Shown here: positions 8,075 through 16,834 of the stretch, piece by piece
Layout: every line of letters begins with the position of its first letter
Numbering within the stretch: the stretch's first letter is position 1
Assembly: GCA_023432225.1 (NCBI GenBank)
Contig: JAEYUW010000033.1
Coordinates: 186,001 to 250,000 of the forward strand
Source: Verrucomicrobiota bacterium
Lineage (GTDB): Bacteria > Verrucomicrobiota > Verrucomicrobiia > Opitutales > Opitutaceae
Length of the DNA: 64,000 nt
Direction: 5' to 3'
The notes under the pieces: model-generated
What the model was told of the DNA's origin: nothing
The model's input: the letters and a program-made list of their open reading frames with translations, nothing else
Database searches by the model: none
Program-made: the position numbers and the translations under genes

Positions 8075-8593
8075 ATGCCCGCACCCGGCCCCATCATCGT
8101 CGTCTGCACAGCCAACATCTGTCGCAGCCCCATGGCCGAAGGTCTGCTGGCCCACGCCCTCGCGGCCGAAGATGGCCCGTTGAAGAATTTTAAGGTAATT
8201 TCCGCCGGCGTCGCCGCCCGTCCCGGCGAGCGCGTGTCGGAAAATTCCGTCATCGCGCTCAAGAAAGTCGGCATCGACATCGCCGGCCACCGCGCCCACC
8301 CGTTGACGCAGGAGATGCTCAACAGCGCTTCGATGGTGCTGTGTATGACGGAGTCTCACCGCAGCCTGATCGAGCTCCAAGCCTCGCCGGTGCCCGCGCG
8401 CCTGCACCTCTTCCGCGATTTCCTGCCCGGCAACACCAGTCGCGAGATCGCCGATCCGTTCGGCGGCCCGTTGAAACTCTACGAACTCAGCCGCGACGAG
8501 ATGGTCGAAGCCATCCCCAGCATCATCGCCCAACTCAAAGCACTCGTCACGCCCGAGCCGCCCGCCGCGCCGACGACGCCACCCGCAAAATAG
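8075..8593 (+). CDS. Low-molecular-weight protein tyrosine phosphatase
   Basis: 172 residues. The P-loop VVCTANICRSPM gives the CX5R signature with nucleophile Cys11 and Arg17, and the general-acid loop appears as ADPFGG. The family hydrolyses phosphotyrosine. The related YwlE group, also commonly found next to glyA, hydrolyses phosphoarginine and has Thr where this protein has Ile in the loop (N-I-C-R), so tyrosine specificity is more likely. A Pro/Ala-rich tail follows residue 158. glyA begins 65 nt downstream, so the two may be co-transcribed. The catalytic assignment is strong; the physiological substrate is unknown. Confidence 0.9.
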   Translation: MPAPGPIIVVCTANICRSPMAEGLLAHALAAEDGPLKNFKVISAGVAARPGERVSENSVIALKKVGIDIAGHRAHPLTQEMLNSASMVLCMTESHRSLIELQASPVPARLHLFRDFLPGNTSREIADPFGGPLKLYELSRDEMVEAIPSIIAQLKALVTPEPPAAPTTPPAK

Positions 8594-8608
8594 CCGCGCC
8601 GCCCCCCC

Positions 8609-8658
8609 GCCGCCCTTTGGAAATCCAAAATCCGCAATCCGAAATCCGCACTCGCCCG
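8609..8658 (+). repeat. Short tandem AATCCGC-like heptad repeats before glyA
   Basis: The spacer between the phosphatase and glyA contains successive 6-7-nt units of the type AAATCC, AAAATCCGC, AATCCG, AAATCCGC. Very similar units lie inside the recD2 insertions (near 39950 and 40697), so this is a dispersed low-complexity repeat. No clear Shine-Dalgarno is visible for glyA. Confidence 0.5.
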
Positions 8659-9927
8659 ATGTCCCTCAACGCCGCTCCCCTCGCCCAGCTCGATCCCGCC
8701 CTGCACGCCGCCATCGCCGGCGAACTCAAGCGCCAGCAGCACCACATCGAGCTGATTGCCTCGGAAAACTTCACCTACCCCGCCGCCATGGAGGCACAGG
8801 GCAGCGTGCTCACCAACAAATACGCGGAAGGTTATCCGGCGAAGCGCTGGTATGGCGGCTGTGAGCAGGTCGACATCGTCGAGACCCTCGCCATCGAACG
8901 CGCGAAACAGCTCTTCGGCGCCGAGCATGCCAACGTCCAGCCGCACTCCGGCGCGCAGGCCAACACCGCCGTCTACGCCGCCGTCCTCCAGCCGGGCGAC
9001 AAGCTCCTCGGCATGAATCTCAGCCACGGCGGCCACCTCACGCACGGCAACCCGGCCAACTTCTCCGGCAAACTCTACAACTTCTGCCAATACGGCGTCC
9101 GCGAGGACAACGGCCTGATCGACTACGACGAGCTCGCCGCCGTCGCCCAGCGCGAGAAGCCCAAGATGATCACCGTCGGCGCCAGCGCCTACTCGCGCAC
9201 GATCGACTTCGCGCGCATGGGCGAGATCGCGCGCAGCGTCGGCGCGTTCCTGTTCGCCGACATCGCGCACATCGCCGGCCTCGTTGCCTCGGGCGTGCAT
9301 CCGTCGCCGGTGCCGCACGCCGACTTCGTCACGACCACGACGCACAAGACGCTCCGCGGCCCGCGCGGCGGCCTCATCCTCTGCAAGGCGGCGCACGCGA
9401 AGGCGATCGACTCCGCCGTGTTCCCCGGCACGCAGGGCGGCCCGCTCATGCACGTGATCGCCGCCAAGGCCGTGTGCTTCGGCGAGGCGCTCAAGCCCGA
9501 GTTTAAAACCTACTCGCAGCAGGTCGTGAAAAACGCCGCCGCGCTCGCCGACGCGATGGTCGCGCGCGGATATAAGATCGTCTCCGGCGGCACCGACAAT
9601 CACCTCATGCTCGTCGATCTCCGCGCCAAATTGCCCAATCTCACCGGCAAGGTCGCGCAGGAGACGCTCGATAAGGCCAACATCACCTGCAACAAGAACA
9701 CCGTGCCGTTCGAGACGCGCTCGCCGTTCCAGGCCTCGGGCATCCGCCTCGGCTCCCCAGCGATGACGACGCGCGGTTTCCAGGAAGCAGAGTTCCAGCA
9801 AATCGCCGCGTTGATCGACCAAGCCCTGGTCGCCATCGGCACGGAACAGGAAGCCGCCGCGTTGGCCGACGTGAAGGCCAAGGTCGTCGCGCTCACGAGC
9901 GGCTTCCCGCTGCCCTACCGCGCCTGA
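8659..9927 (+). CDS. glyA: Serine hydroxymethyltransferase
   Basis: 422 residues, the usual length. A PLP-dependent enzyme interconverting serine plus tetrahydrofolate with glycine plus methylene-tetrahydrofolate. Signatures seen: HIELIASENFTYPAAMEAQG, NKYAEGYPAKRWYGGCE, and the PLP-lysine motif VTTTTHKTLRGPRGG, followed by GTQGGPLMHVIAAKA. It supplies one-carbon units for purine and thymidylate synthesis, compatible with purD nearby. ATG 8659 gives the standard N-terminus. Confidence 0.98.
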   Translation: MSLNAAPLAQLDPALHAAIAGELKRQQHHIELIASENFTYPAAMEAQGSVLTNKYAEGYPAKRWYGGCEQVDIVETLAIERAKQLFGAEHANVQPHSGAQANTAVYAAVLQPGDKLLGMNLSHGGHLTHGNPANFSGKLYNFCQYGVREDNGLIDYDELAAVAQREKPKMITVGASAYSRTIDFARMGEIARSVGAFLFADIAHIAGLVASGVHPSPVPHADFVTTTTHKTLRGPRGGLILCKAAHAKAIDSAVFPGTQGGPLMHVIAAKAVCFGEALKPEFKTYSQQVVKNAAALADAMVARGYKIVSGGTDNHLMLVDLRAKLPNLTGKVAQETLDKANITCNKNTVPFETRSPFQASGIRLGSPAMTTRGFQEAEFQQIAALIDQALVAIGTEQEAAALADVKAKVVALTSGFPLPYRA

Positions 9928-9960
9928 ACTGTCGGGCAAGGCTGCGGCGGGCGCGCGCGG

Positions 9961-9980
9961 GATTGCGCTCCGGCGCAATC
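9961..9980. terminator. Hairpin after glyA, possible weak terminator
   Basis: GATTGCGC-TCCG-GCGCAATC is a perfect 8-bp stem with a stable tetraloop 33 bp after the glyA stop. No T-run follows, so termination is uncertain. Confidence 0.4.
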
Positions 9981-9998
9981 ACCCGCTAACTCGTCGCA

Positions 9999-12656
9999 AT
10001 GGCCCCGCGTTTTCTGCTGCTCCGGCATCGTCGTATTGCCGTCTGGTTTGTCGTAGCCGCAGGCCTCGCGCTCTCGTTCCTCATGTGGCGCATTGCCGCC
10101 CGCCAGGGCGAGGAGCGCACCCGCGCCGGATTCCAGTCCCGCGCCCAAGCCCTCTTCAAAGTCACGGGCCAGACCCTGCGCAGCTATGAGGAAATGGTCT
10201 ACAGTCTGCGCGACACTTACGTCGCCTCGGATGAGATCACGCGCGAAGAGTTCGCTGAACTCGCGCGCAACCTCCTGCGCCGGCACGACGGCGTGCAGGC
10301 GCTCGAGTGGGTCGCCATCGTGCCGCACGCCGAACGCGAGTCGTTCGAGCGCGCCGCTTCCGCCAGCTTGGGCCGGCCGTTTCAAATCATGCACCGCCGG
10401 CCCGACGGTTCGCTCGTCGTCGCCGCGCCCGCGCCGGAATATTTTGCCATCGCCTACGTCGAGCCGGTGGCCGGCAACGAGTCGGCGCTCGGCTACGACC
10501 TCAAGAGCGCTCCCAGCGCGCCGCAGATTACCGCGGCCCGCGCCGACCGCGCGTTCAAGGTCAGCCCGCCCTTCCGTCTGATCCAATCCACGCAGCCGGA
10601 CGAACTGGGCGTGACCTTCATCCTGCCGTTCTGGCGTTCGCAGGGCCCGGTGCAGGGATTCCTGCAGGGAGTTTTCAAGCTGCAGACGCTTCTCGCTCAG
10701 CCGCATCATCTCGAAACCAACGAAGCCATCGACGCCTACTACCTGGCTCTCGGCGCGGCGGGCGAGCCGCCCACTCTCCTCTATGCCAATCTCGGCGGCG
10801 CCGAGCCCCTGCGCACGCCAGGCGCCCACGTGCCCCTGCCGCCACTCGACGATCCAGAGAACATCACCACCCGCCTGCACGTCGGCGACCGCGAGTGGCT
10901 CGTGATCGCGCGCATGAACGCCGCGTGGGTGGAATCCGTCACCTCCCGGCAGCCGCTGCTCCTGCTCGGCGCCGGCGTGATCATCACGCTTTTGCTCGCC
11001 TACACGCTGCGCAATCTTCTTGAGCGCACCTCTCGCATCGAAGAGGAAGTCGCGGAGCGCACCGCCGAACTCGCCGAGAGCAAGCGTCGGCTCGCGTCCC
11101 TGCTTTCCGACATGCCTGGCGCCGCGTATCGCTTTGCCCCGCGTTCGCCGTTCACGCCCGAATTTATCAGCGAAGGCATCGCCGACCTCAGCGGTTTCAG
11201 TGCCGACAGTTTCCTCCGCGGCCAAGTGCGCTGGATCGACCGCGTGCACCGTGAGGATCTCGTCGAGTGCGAGCGCCGCATTGCGGAAGCCGTCGCCCAC
11301 CGCGGCACCTACGAGTTGGAGTATCGCGTGCAACACGCCGACGGCAGCGAGCGCCACATCTGGGAACGCGGGCATCCGCTCTACGACGAGCAAGGCGCCC
11401 CGCGCGCACTGGAGGGCCTCATGGTCGAGGCGACCGCCCGCAAGGCCGCTGAAGCCCGCACCCGGGAGTTCGACCGGCAGATCGTGGAAACGCAAAAACT
11501 CGAAAGCCTCGGCGTGCTCGCTGGCGGCATCGCCCACGACTTCAACAACATTCTCACCGCCGTGCTCGGCAACGCGTCGATCGCCCGCCAGTCGCTGCCC
11601 GCGCCGCACCCGCTGCAATCCCAGCTCCAGCAGATCGAGCGCGCCGCGCGCCGCGCCGCCGAGCTGTGCGCGCAAATGCTCGCCTATGCGGGCAAAAGCC
11701 ACCTCACCACGGCGCGGCTTGATCTCTCCGAACTGGTCCGCGACACCACCTCACTGCTGGAAGTCACCCTCGGCAAGAGCACGCGCCTGGACCTGCGACT
11801 CGGGAGTGATTTGCCGCACGTCCAGGTCGACGCGACCCAGATCCGGCAGATCGTGATGAACCTCGTCATCAACGCCGCCGATGCCATCGGCGACCGCCCT
11901 GGCGAGGTCGTGCTCCGCACCTTCGTCGTGGAAGCCCATCGCGATGATTTTCGCTCCGCGGTGGAGCGGCCCGATCTGCCGCCTGGCCGCTACGTCGGCC
12001 TCGAGGTGCGTGACAACGGCATCGGCATGCCGGCTGAGATGCTCGCGCGCATCTTCGAGCCGTTTTTCACCACCAAATTTTCCGGTCGCGGACTCGGCCT
12101 TTCTGCCGTCCTCGGGATCGTGCGCAGTCACCGCGGCGCGCTCTTCGTCGAATCGCAATCGGGCGTCGGGACGACTTTCCGCCTGCTGCTCCCGGCCGCC
12201 ACCGCGCCGGTCGCAGCGATCTTGCCGAGCGTGCAGGCGCCGGGAGCCGGCACGACACCCGCAACGCTGCCCCAGCTCTGCGGCACCGTGCTCATCGTCG
12301 ACGATGAAGCCCACGTCCGCGAAATGACTTCGCTCGCGCTGCAGATGGCCGGCTTGAAAGCCATGGAGGCACCGGACGGCGAGAAAGCGCTCCAGCTTTG
12401 CCGCGACCATCCCGAGATCGTCGATCTGATCCTGCTCGACCTCACGATGCCCGGCCTGTCGGGCGAGGAGACCCTGCGCCGTCTGCGCATGCAGGGCGCG
12501 ACCCAAAAAGTGATTCTCATCAGCGGCTACAGCGCCGCCGACACCGCCCGCCGCTGCGCTCAGCTTGGCGCGGTGGCGTTCCTCCAGAAACCGTTTGAAA
12601 TCACTGTGCTGCTCGGGGAGCTGAAGAAACACCTGGCCGAATCGACGCCGGTGTGA
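9999..12656 (+). CDS. Hybrid sensor histidine kinase (CHASE-PAS-HisKA-HATPase-REC)
   Basis: 885 residues. First membrane segment about 12-31, an extracytoplasmic CHASE domain about 55-240 (EWVAIVPHAERESFE, GYDLKSAPS), second membrane segment about 317-338, then a PAS fold (360-480). The HisKA dimerisation helix carries phospho-acceptor His513 in GGIAHDFNNIL. The ATPase part shows an N-box (MNLVINAADAI), DNGIGMP and GRGLGLSAVLG. The C-terminal receiver domain (about 762-880) starts LIVDDEAH, with phospho-acceptor Asp near residue 814 in LILLDLTMPG and a KPF lysine. CHASE domains bind small extracellular ligands such as peptides or cytokinin-like molecules; the ligand here is unknown. No output DNA-binding domain and no adjacent regulator, so the phosphorelay partner is elsewhere. 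Confidence 0.95.
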   Translation: MAPRFLLLRHRRIAVWFVVAAGLALSFLMWRIAARQGEERTRAGFQSRAQALFKVTGQTLRSYEEMVYSLRDTYVASDEITREEFAELARNLLRRHDGVQALEWVAIVPHAERESFERAASASLGRPFQIMHRRPDGSLVVAAPAPEYFAIAYVEPVAGNESALGYDLKSAPSAPQITAARADRAFKVSPPFRLIQSTQPDELGVTFILPFWRSQGPVQGFLQGVFKLQTLLAQPHHLETNEAIDAYYLALGAAGEPPTLLYANLGGAEPLRTPGAHVPLPPLDDPENITTRLHVGDREWLVIARMNAAWVESVTSRQPLLLLGAGVIITLLLAYTLRNLLERTSRIEEEVAERTAELAESKRRLASLLSDMPGAAYRFAPRSPFTPEFISEGIADLSGFSADSFLRGQVRWIDRVHREDLVECERRIAEAVAHRGTYELEYRVQHADGSERHIWERGHPLYDEQGAPRALEGLMVEATARKAAEARTREFDRQIVETQKLESLGVLAGGIAHDFNNILTAVLGNASIARQSLPAPHPLQSQLQQIERAARRAAELCAQMLAYAGKSHLTTARLDLSELVRDTTSLLEVTLGKSTRLDLRLGSDLPHVQVDATQIRQIVMNLVINAADAIGDRPGEVVLRTFVVEAHRDDFRSAVERPDLPPGRYVGLEVRDNGIGMPAEMLARIFEPFFTTKFSGRGLGLSAVLGIVRSHRGALFVESQSGVGTTFRLLLPAATAPVAAILPSVQAPGAGTTPATLPQLCGTVLIVDDEAHVREMTSLALQMAGLKAMEAPDGEKALQLCRDHPEIVDLILLDLTMPGLSGEETLRRLRMQGATQKVILISGYSAADTARRCAQLGAVAFLQKPFEITVLLGELKKHLAESTPV

Positions 12657-12804
12657 CGGCGGCGCGCCGCTCCCCGGCGCGAAGCTCGCACCAGACTCAA
12701 CACCGGTCGCACGAAATTAGCGCGGGGAGTGCCGCGATCGGCACCGAATTAATCCCACTCTTGCGCGTGAAACGGGCTTTGCGCGGAGGCGTCTTTTCGC
12801 CAAC

Positions 12805-14148
12805 GTGCGCGTTCCCGTGTCCACGCCTTCCTCACCGTCCAAGCCGCTCTCGCTCGGGGTCATTTTCCTGACGCTCTACATCGACCTGATCGGCTTCTCG
12901 ATTTTTTTCCCGCTCGGGCCTGAGCTGCTGCGCTACTACATCGCGCACGAACCGGCCGGCGGGCTTTTCACGAATCTGTTCTCGCACCTACAGGCGCTCG
13001 CGCACTCCTCGCATGTCCCGGAGATGGCCACCGGCGCGCTGTTCGCCGGTCTCATCGGTTCGATCTACGCGTTCATGCAGTTCATTTTCTCGCCGGTGTG
13101 GGGCGCGCGCTCCGACCGGGCCGGCCGCCGCCCCGTGCTGTTGCTCACCGTCGCGGGTAACGTGCTCAGTTACCTGCTGCTCGTGTTCAGCGGATCGTTC
13201 CTGGTGTTTCTGGCCAGCCGCGTTCTCGCCGGCATCATGGGCGGCAATCTCGCGGTTGCCGTGGCCTCGGTCGCAGATGTGACGACTCGCGAAAACCGCG
13301 CCAAAGGCATGGGCATCGTCGGTGCGGCGTTCGGCCTCGGCTTCCTCACGGGCCCCGCGATTGGTGGTCTCACCTCGGGCATCAACTTGCTGGCGCAGCA
13401 TCCTCAACTCGCCGCGTGGGGCATTCATCCCTTCAGCGTCCCGGCGGCGATCGGCCTCGGCCTGTGTCTGCTTAACCTCGTGTGGATCGCCGCGCGCTTC
13501 CACGAAACGTTGCCCCCGGAAAAGCGCGGCGCCGGCATCACGCTGCGCGAGCGCAATCCACTCCGCGCCCTCCTCACGCTGCCTGACCGCGCCATCCGCC
13601 GGGCGAACGTCGTCGGCTTCCTCCTGACGTTCGGCTTCAGTTTCTTCGAAACGCTGATCACGTTTTTCATGGCCGACCGCTTCGGCTACACGCCGCGTGA
13701 CCTCGTGAGCATCTTCGTCTACAACGGCACCGTGTCCATCCTCACGCAGGGCTTCCTCGTCCGCCGTTTCGTGCCGAAGATCGGCGAGAAGCGCGCCGCG
13801 ACCTTCGGCTTGAGCCTGGTCGCCCTCGGCATGCTCGGCATCGGCCTGTCGGTCGGCTGGGCGCGTTCGGTGCCATGGCTGTTCGTCGCTCTGACCTGCT
13901 GCTCGGTCGGCTCCGGTTTCGCCAACGTCGGCCTGCAATCGCTCATCTCGCTCTACGCCGCGGCCGACGAACAGGGCAAGGTCACCGGTATTTTCCGTTC
14001 GCTCGGTTTCCTCGCCCGCGCGGCGAGCCCCGCCGTGGCCGGCGTGTTGTTTTTCCAATTCGGCGGCACCGTCGCCTTCGCCCTCGCCGCCGCTTTGCTC
14101 TGCGTGCCCGCCGCACTCAGCACGGCGCTGCCCCAGCCGCACAAATGA
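12805..14148 (+). CDS. MFS transporter, DHA1/TetA-like
   Basis: 447 residues with about 12 hydrophobic segments. The loop after TM2 contains the MFS motif A (GARSDRAGRRPVLLL), and TM5 carries a motif-C-like GLGFLTGPAIGG, typical of drug:proton antiporters of the TetA group. An unusually long hydrophilic stretch (about residues 46-75) separates TM1 and TM2. The GTG at 12805 is the furthest upstream sensible start; GTG 12817 is equally possible. The stop overlaps the next gene's start (ATGA), so they form a translationally coupled pair. Substrate cannot be read from sequence. Confidence 0.85.
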   Translation: MRVPVSTPSSPSKPLSLGVIFLTLYIDLIGFSIFFPLGPELLRYYIAHEPAGGLFTNLFSHLQALAHSSHVPEMATGALFAGLIGSIYAFMQFIFSPVWGARSDRAGRRPVLLLTVAGNVLSYLLLVFSGSFLVFLASRVLAGIMGGNLAVAVASVADVTTRENRAKGMGIVGAAFGLGFLTGPAIGGLTSGINLLAQHPQLAAWGIHPFSVPAAIGLGLCLLNLVWIAARFHETLPPEKRGAGITLRERNPLRALLTLPDRAIRRANVVGFLLTFGFSFFETLITFFMADRFGYTPRDLVSIFVYNGTVSILTQGFLVRRFVPKIGEKRAATFGLSLVALGMLGIGLSVGWARSVPWLFVALTCCSVGSGFANVGLQSLISLYAAADEQGKVTGIFRSLGFLARAASPAVAGVLFFQFGGTVAFALAAALLCVPAALSTALPQPHK

Positions 14149-15350
14149 CCCGCCTGGTTCGCGCCACTCTCTGGGTCTGTGCCGCCGCGCTCTGGATCGC
14201 GGCTGGCACCGGCTGCGCGAACCTTCCTTTCGGCCGCGGTCCGGGCAAGACCGTCGTCCAGACCAAAACCGCCAAGCTGCCCGCGCGCCTCCTCTCGAAC
14301 TATTTCATCGTCGAGGCCGCGCAAACCGACGGCACGACGCGCCGCTTCCTCATCGACACCGGATCGACCGCGACCTTCGTCTCGCGAAATCTGGCGAAGG
14401 CGATCGGAGAAAAAGAACGCCACGCCGCACACCGCACGCTCCCCGTTCGCTCCGTCAACGGCGGCGAGATCACGCTTGAAACCGTCACGTTGAAACGCCT
14501 CCAGCTCGCCGAGGCAAAATTCGATCGGGTCACAGCGCTGATCTACGACTTCGACGAACTCTCGGCTCACCTCGGCATCACGATCGACGGGTTGATCGGC
14601 TTCCCCCTCTTCCGCGACACGCTGCTCACGCTCGATTATCCGAGCTCGCAACTCGTCATCGCGCCGCATCCGGCCGGCGCCACCTTGCCGCGCTCGGCCG
14701 GGCGCACGGCGGTAATCGCCTTCAACAACGAGCAAGGCACGCCGTTCATCCCGGTGCAGCTCGGCAACGAGTCGTTCGTCGTGCTCGTCGACTCCGGCAG
14801 CGACGGCGGCCTGCAGCTCAATCCCGTGGGCCTGCACCCGCGATTCGCCTTCGGCCCGCGCGCCGGCACGCTCGTGTCGTCGATCTCCGGCGACCGCGCG
14901 CAAGAGGTCGGCCGGCTCGGACAGAATCTCCTGCTCGGCACGCACGTCGTCGAGCAACCCGTCGTCGACGTCACCGATCAACTGTCATCGGTCGGCGGCG
15001 AAATTCTCCGACATTTCGCGGTCACGTTCGATCAGCGGCGCAACTACGCCACCTTCACGCGCGACACGGATGGCCCCGTCCGCATCGATTCGCGCCGCAG
15101 CACCGGCCTGTCGTTCTCGCGCTCGCCGGCCTACTGGCGCGTGATGCGCATCGTGCCGGACACCCCCACCACGCAAGCCGGCGTGCAACCCGGCGATCTG
15201 GTCGTCCGCATCAACGGCGAGCCCGTCGCAAGCTGGCATTACGAACGCTACGCCACGCTCCTCGCGAGCGCCGCGAAGGTCACCTACACCTTCCTCACCG
15301 GCACGCGCGAATACGACGTGGAGATTCCGGTGTTCGAGCTGGTGCCGTAG
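14145..15350 (+). CDS. Aspartyl-protease-like (retropepsin fold) and PDZ protein, probable lipoprotein
   Basis: 401 residues. N-terminal hydrophobic segment ending GTGCANL, a possible but atypical lipobox (Gly at -3). Two aspartyl-protease active-site motifs are present in one chain: FLIDTGSTATFVS (Asp71) and VLVDSGSDGG (Asp216). A C-terminal PDZ domain (about 335-400) contains AGVQPGDLVVRINGEPVASW. The arrangement matches bacterial retropepsin-like proteins with a pepsin-like double-lobed organisation. It overlaps the MFS transporter by 4 nt. Proteolytic activity is inferred from the DTG/DSG pair; target unknown. Confidence 0.85.
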   Translation: MTRLVRATLWVCAAALWIAAGTGCANLPFGRGPGKTVVQTKTAKLPARLLSNYFIVEAAQTDGTTRRFLIDTGSTATFVSRNLAKAIGEKERHAAHRTLPVRSVNGGEITLETVTLKRLQLAEAKFDRVTALIYDFDELSAHLGITIDGLIGFPLFRDTLLTLDYPSSQLVIAPHPAGATLPRSAGRTAVIAFNNEQGTPFIPVQLGNESFVVLVDSGSDGGLQLNPVGLHPRFAFGPRAGTLVSSISGDRAQEVGRLGQNLLLGTHVVEQPVVDVTDQLSSVGGEILRHFAVTFDQRRNYATFTRDTDGPVRIDSRRSTGLSFSRSPAYWRVMRIVPDTPTTQAGVQPGDLVVRINGEPVASWHYERYATLLASAAKVTYTFLTGTREYDVEIPVFELVP

Positions 15351-15479
15351 GCAGCAGTCAGCTGTCAGCAGTCAGCTTTCAGGTCAGAAAAATCGGATCC
15401 GAGAACGAAACTCCGTCCTCGTGACACATCACCAAACCGCTCGTCTGGCTGATCGCTGACGGCTGATAGCTGATCGCTA
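15351..15479. repeat. Heptad-like CAGTCAG/TGTCAGC repeats between convergent genes
   Basis: Two patches of short tandem units (CAGCAGTCAGCTGTCAGCAG near 15352, and CTGATCGCTGACGGCTGATA near 15449) fill the gap; the second patch overlaps the rsmB stop codon. A matching patch occurs inside recD2 at about 40540. No T-run terminator is seen. Confidence 0.6.
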
Positions 15480-16793
15480 TTTCCTGCGCAGCAGGAAAGC
15501 CCCGGCGCCGTCGTGCCCGTCGATCCACGGATACGCCTGTGCGTGACGCTCCAGCGTCCACGGCACTCGCGTTTCTTTCAGGAAACGTTGCACGATCTCC
15601 TCGTTCTCCAACGTGTCGACGCTGCACGTCGAATAAACCAGCCGACCGCCCTCGCGCACGAGCCGCGCCGCGGCGCGAAGCAATGCGAGTTGCTGACCCG
15701 CGTGTTTGGCAAAGTCGCCTTCCTGCAGGCGCCACTTCACATCGATGCGGTGGCGCATCACGCCGGTGTTGCTGCACGGCGCGTCGAGGAGCACGGCGTC
15801 GTAGCTGTCGGGCAGGTTGAACTCCTTGAAAAACTTCGCTCCCGCCTGTCGCAGGTCGCCGGGCATCAGCGCGACCTCCATGCCCGACGGCACGCGCGTC
15901 AGGTTTTCCTTCAGGCGCTCGAAACGCACGTCGCGCTCGTCCTCGGCCGCAGGCAAATCGAGGGCCACGAGCCGGCCGGTCTTCATGACGTCGGCGATGA
16001 ACAGGCTCTTGCCGCCGGGCGCCGCGCAGGCGTCGAGCACGGTCTCGTTGGCGGCCGGCGCGAGCAACTCGATGCAAAGGCGCGTCGAAGGGTCTTGGAG
16101 ATAGAGCGCACCCTTCCGGGCCAGATCGCGCACCTCCTCCCAGTGGCCGGCCTTCACTTCGTAATAAGCGGGCCATTTCGTCGGGGTGAGAAATTCCGGC
16201 ACCGCGACCGAGGCGTCGCTGGTTCGCCAGCGCGCATAGACCGGCGCGGGTTGCTGGTTCCATTCCAACAGCTGGCGCGTCGCGTCCGCGCCAAACTGCT
16301 TCTCCCAGCGCGTCACCAGCCAGGCCGGGTGAGCATAGGCTTCGGCCAGGCTGGCCGGCTTTTCGGCGAGCCGCGCCGCCAGCTTGCGCGCCACGGCGTT
16401 GACCAAGCCGGCCTCCTTCACGCTGGCGACACGCTTGGCCTTTTCGACCGCATGGTGGACGATCTTCGCCGGTTCGGCGCCAGCCTCGAGCATCTCAAAG
16501 CCCGCGACGAAGAGCACCGCCTTCACCTTCGTCCGCGGCGCGCGCACCATTAGACCCGCCAGCGCGGCCTCGAGTCGGTCTGCCCAACGCACGACGCCAT
16601 AAAAAAGATGCTGCGCGCGGGCGCGCTCCTGCGGCGCCAGGCCCGGCGTAAGTTGTTCCAGCAGTGCATCCACACGCGCTTGGGTCGCGAGCCAGCGCTC
16701 GGCGAGCAGCACGGCGGTTTCCCAACCGTCGGAACCGGGTTTCAAAGTGTGTGAGCGGGGCTTTGGGAAACCCTGTTTGACATCGCTGCGCAT
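15477..16793 (-). CDS. rsmB: 16S rRNA (cytosine-967-C5) methyltransferase
   Basis: 438 residues. N-terminal NusB-like helical domain (about 20-150) followed by the Rossmann SAM-methyltransferase domain. Seen: SAM-binding VLDACAAPGGKSLFI; the two cysteines of the RNA m5C-methyltransferase mechanism in LLDAPCSNTGVMRHR and LVYSTCSVDTLENEEI; and the substrate-contact region in between. The domain order and length match RsmB/Fmu. The ATG at 16793 was preferred over a TTG at 16832. It is divergent from greA with only 41 bp between the two start codons. Not linked to fmt, its usual partner in proteobacteria. Confidence 0.92.
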   Translation of the reverse strand: MRSDVKQGFPKPRSHTLKPGSDGWETAVLLAERWLATQARVDALLEQLTPGLAPQERARAQHLFYGVVRWADRLEAALAGLMVRAPRTKVKAVLFVAGFEMLEAGAEPAKIVHHAVEKAKRVASVKEAGLVNAVARKLAARLAEKPASLAEAYAHPAWLVTRWEKQFGADATRQLLEWNQQPAPVYARWRTSDASVAVPEFLTPTKWPAYYEVKAGHWEEVRDLARKGALYLQDPSTRLCIELLAPAANETVLDACAAPGGKSLFIADVMKTGRLVALDLPAAEDERDVRFERLKENLTRVPSGMEVALMPGDLRQAGAKFFKEFNLPDSYDAVLLDAPCSNTGVMRHRIDVKWRLQEGDFAKHAGQQLALLRAAARLVREGGRLVYSTCSVDTLENEEIVQRFLKETRVPWTLERHAQAYPWIDGHDGAGAFLLRRK

Positions 16794-16834
16794 TACGGAC
16801 TGAACTAACCCTTTCAACGACTCGCTACGCAAAT
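16794..16834. promoter_or_regulatory. 41-bp divergent promoter space, rsmB/greA
   Basis: Start codons of divergent rsmB and greA lie 41 bp apart, so each promoter must extend into the other gene's 5' coding region or overlap it. No confident -35/-10 pair was identified. Confidence 0.4.
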
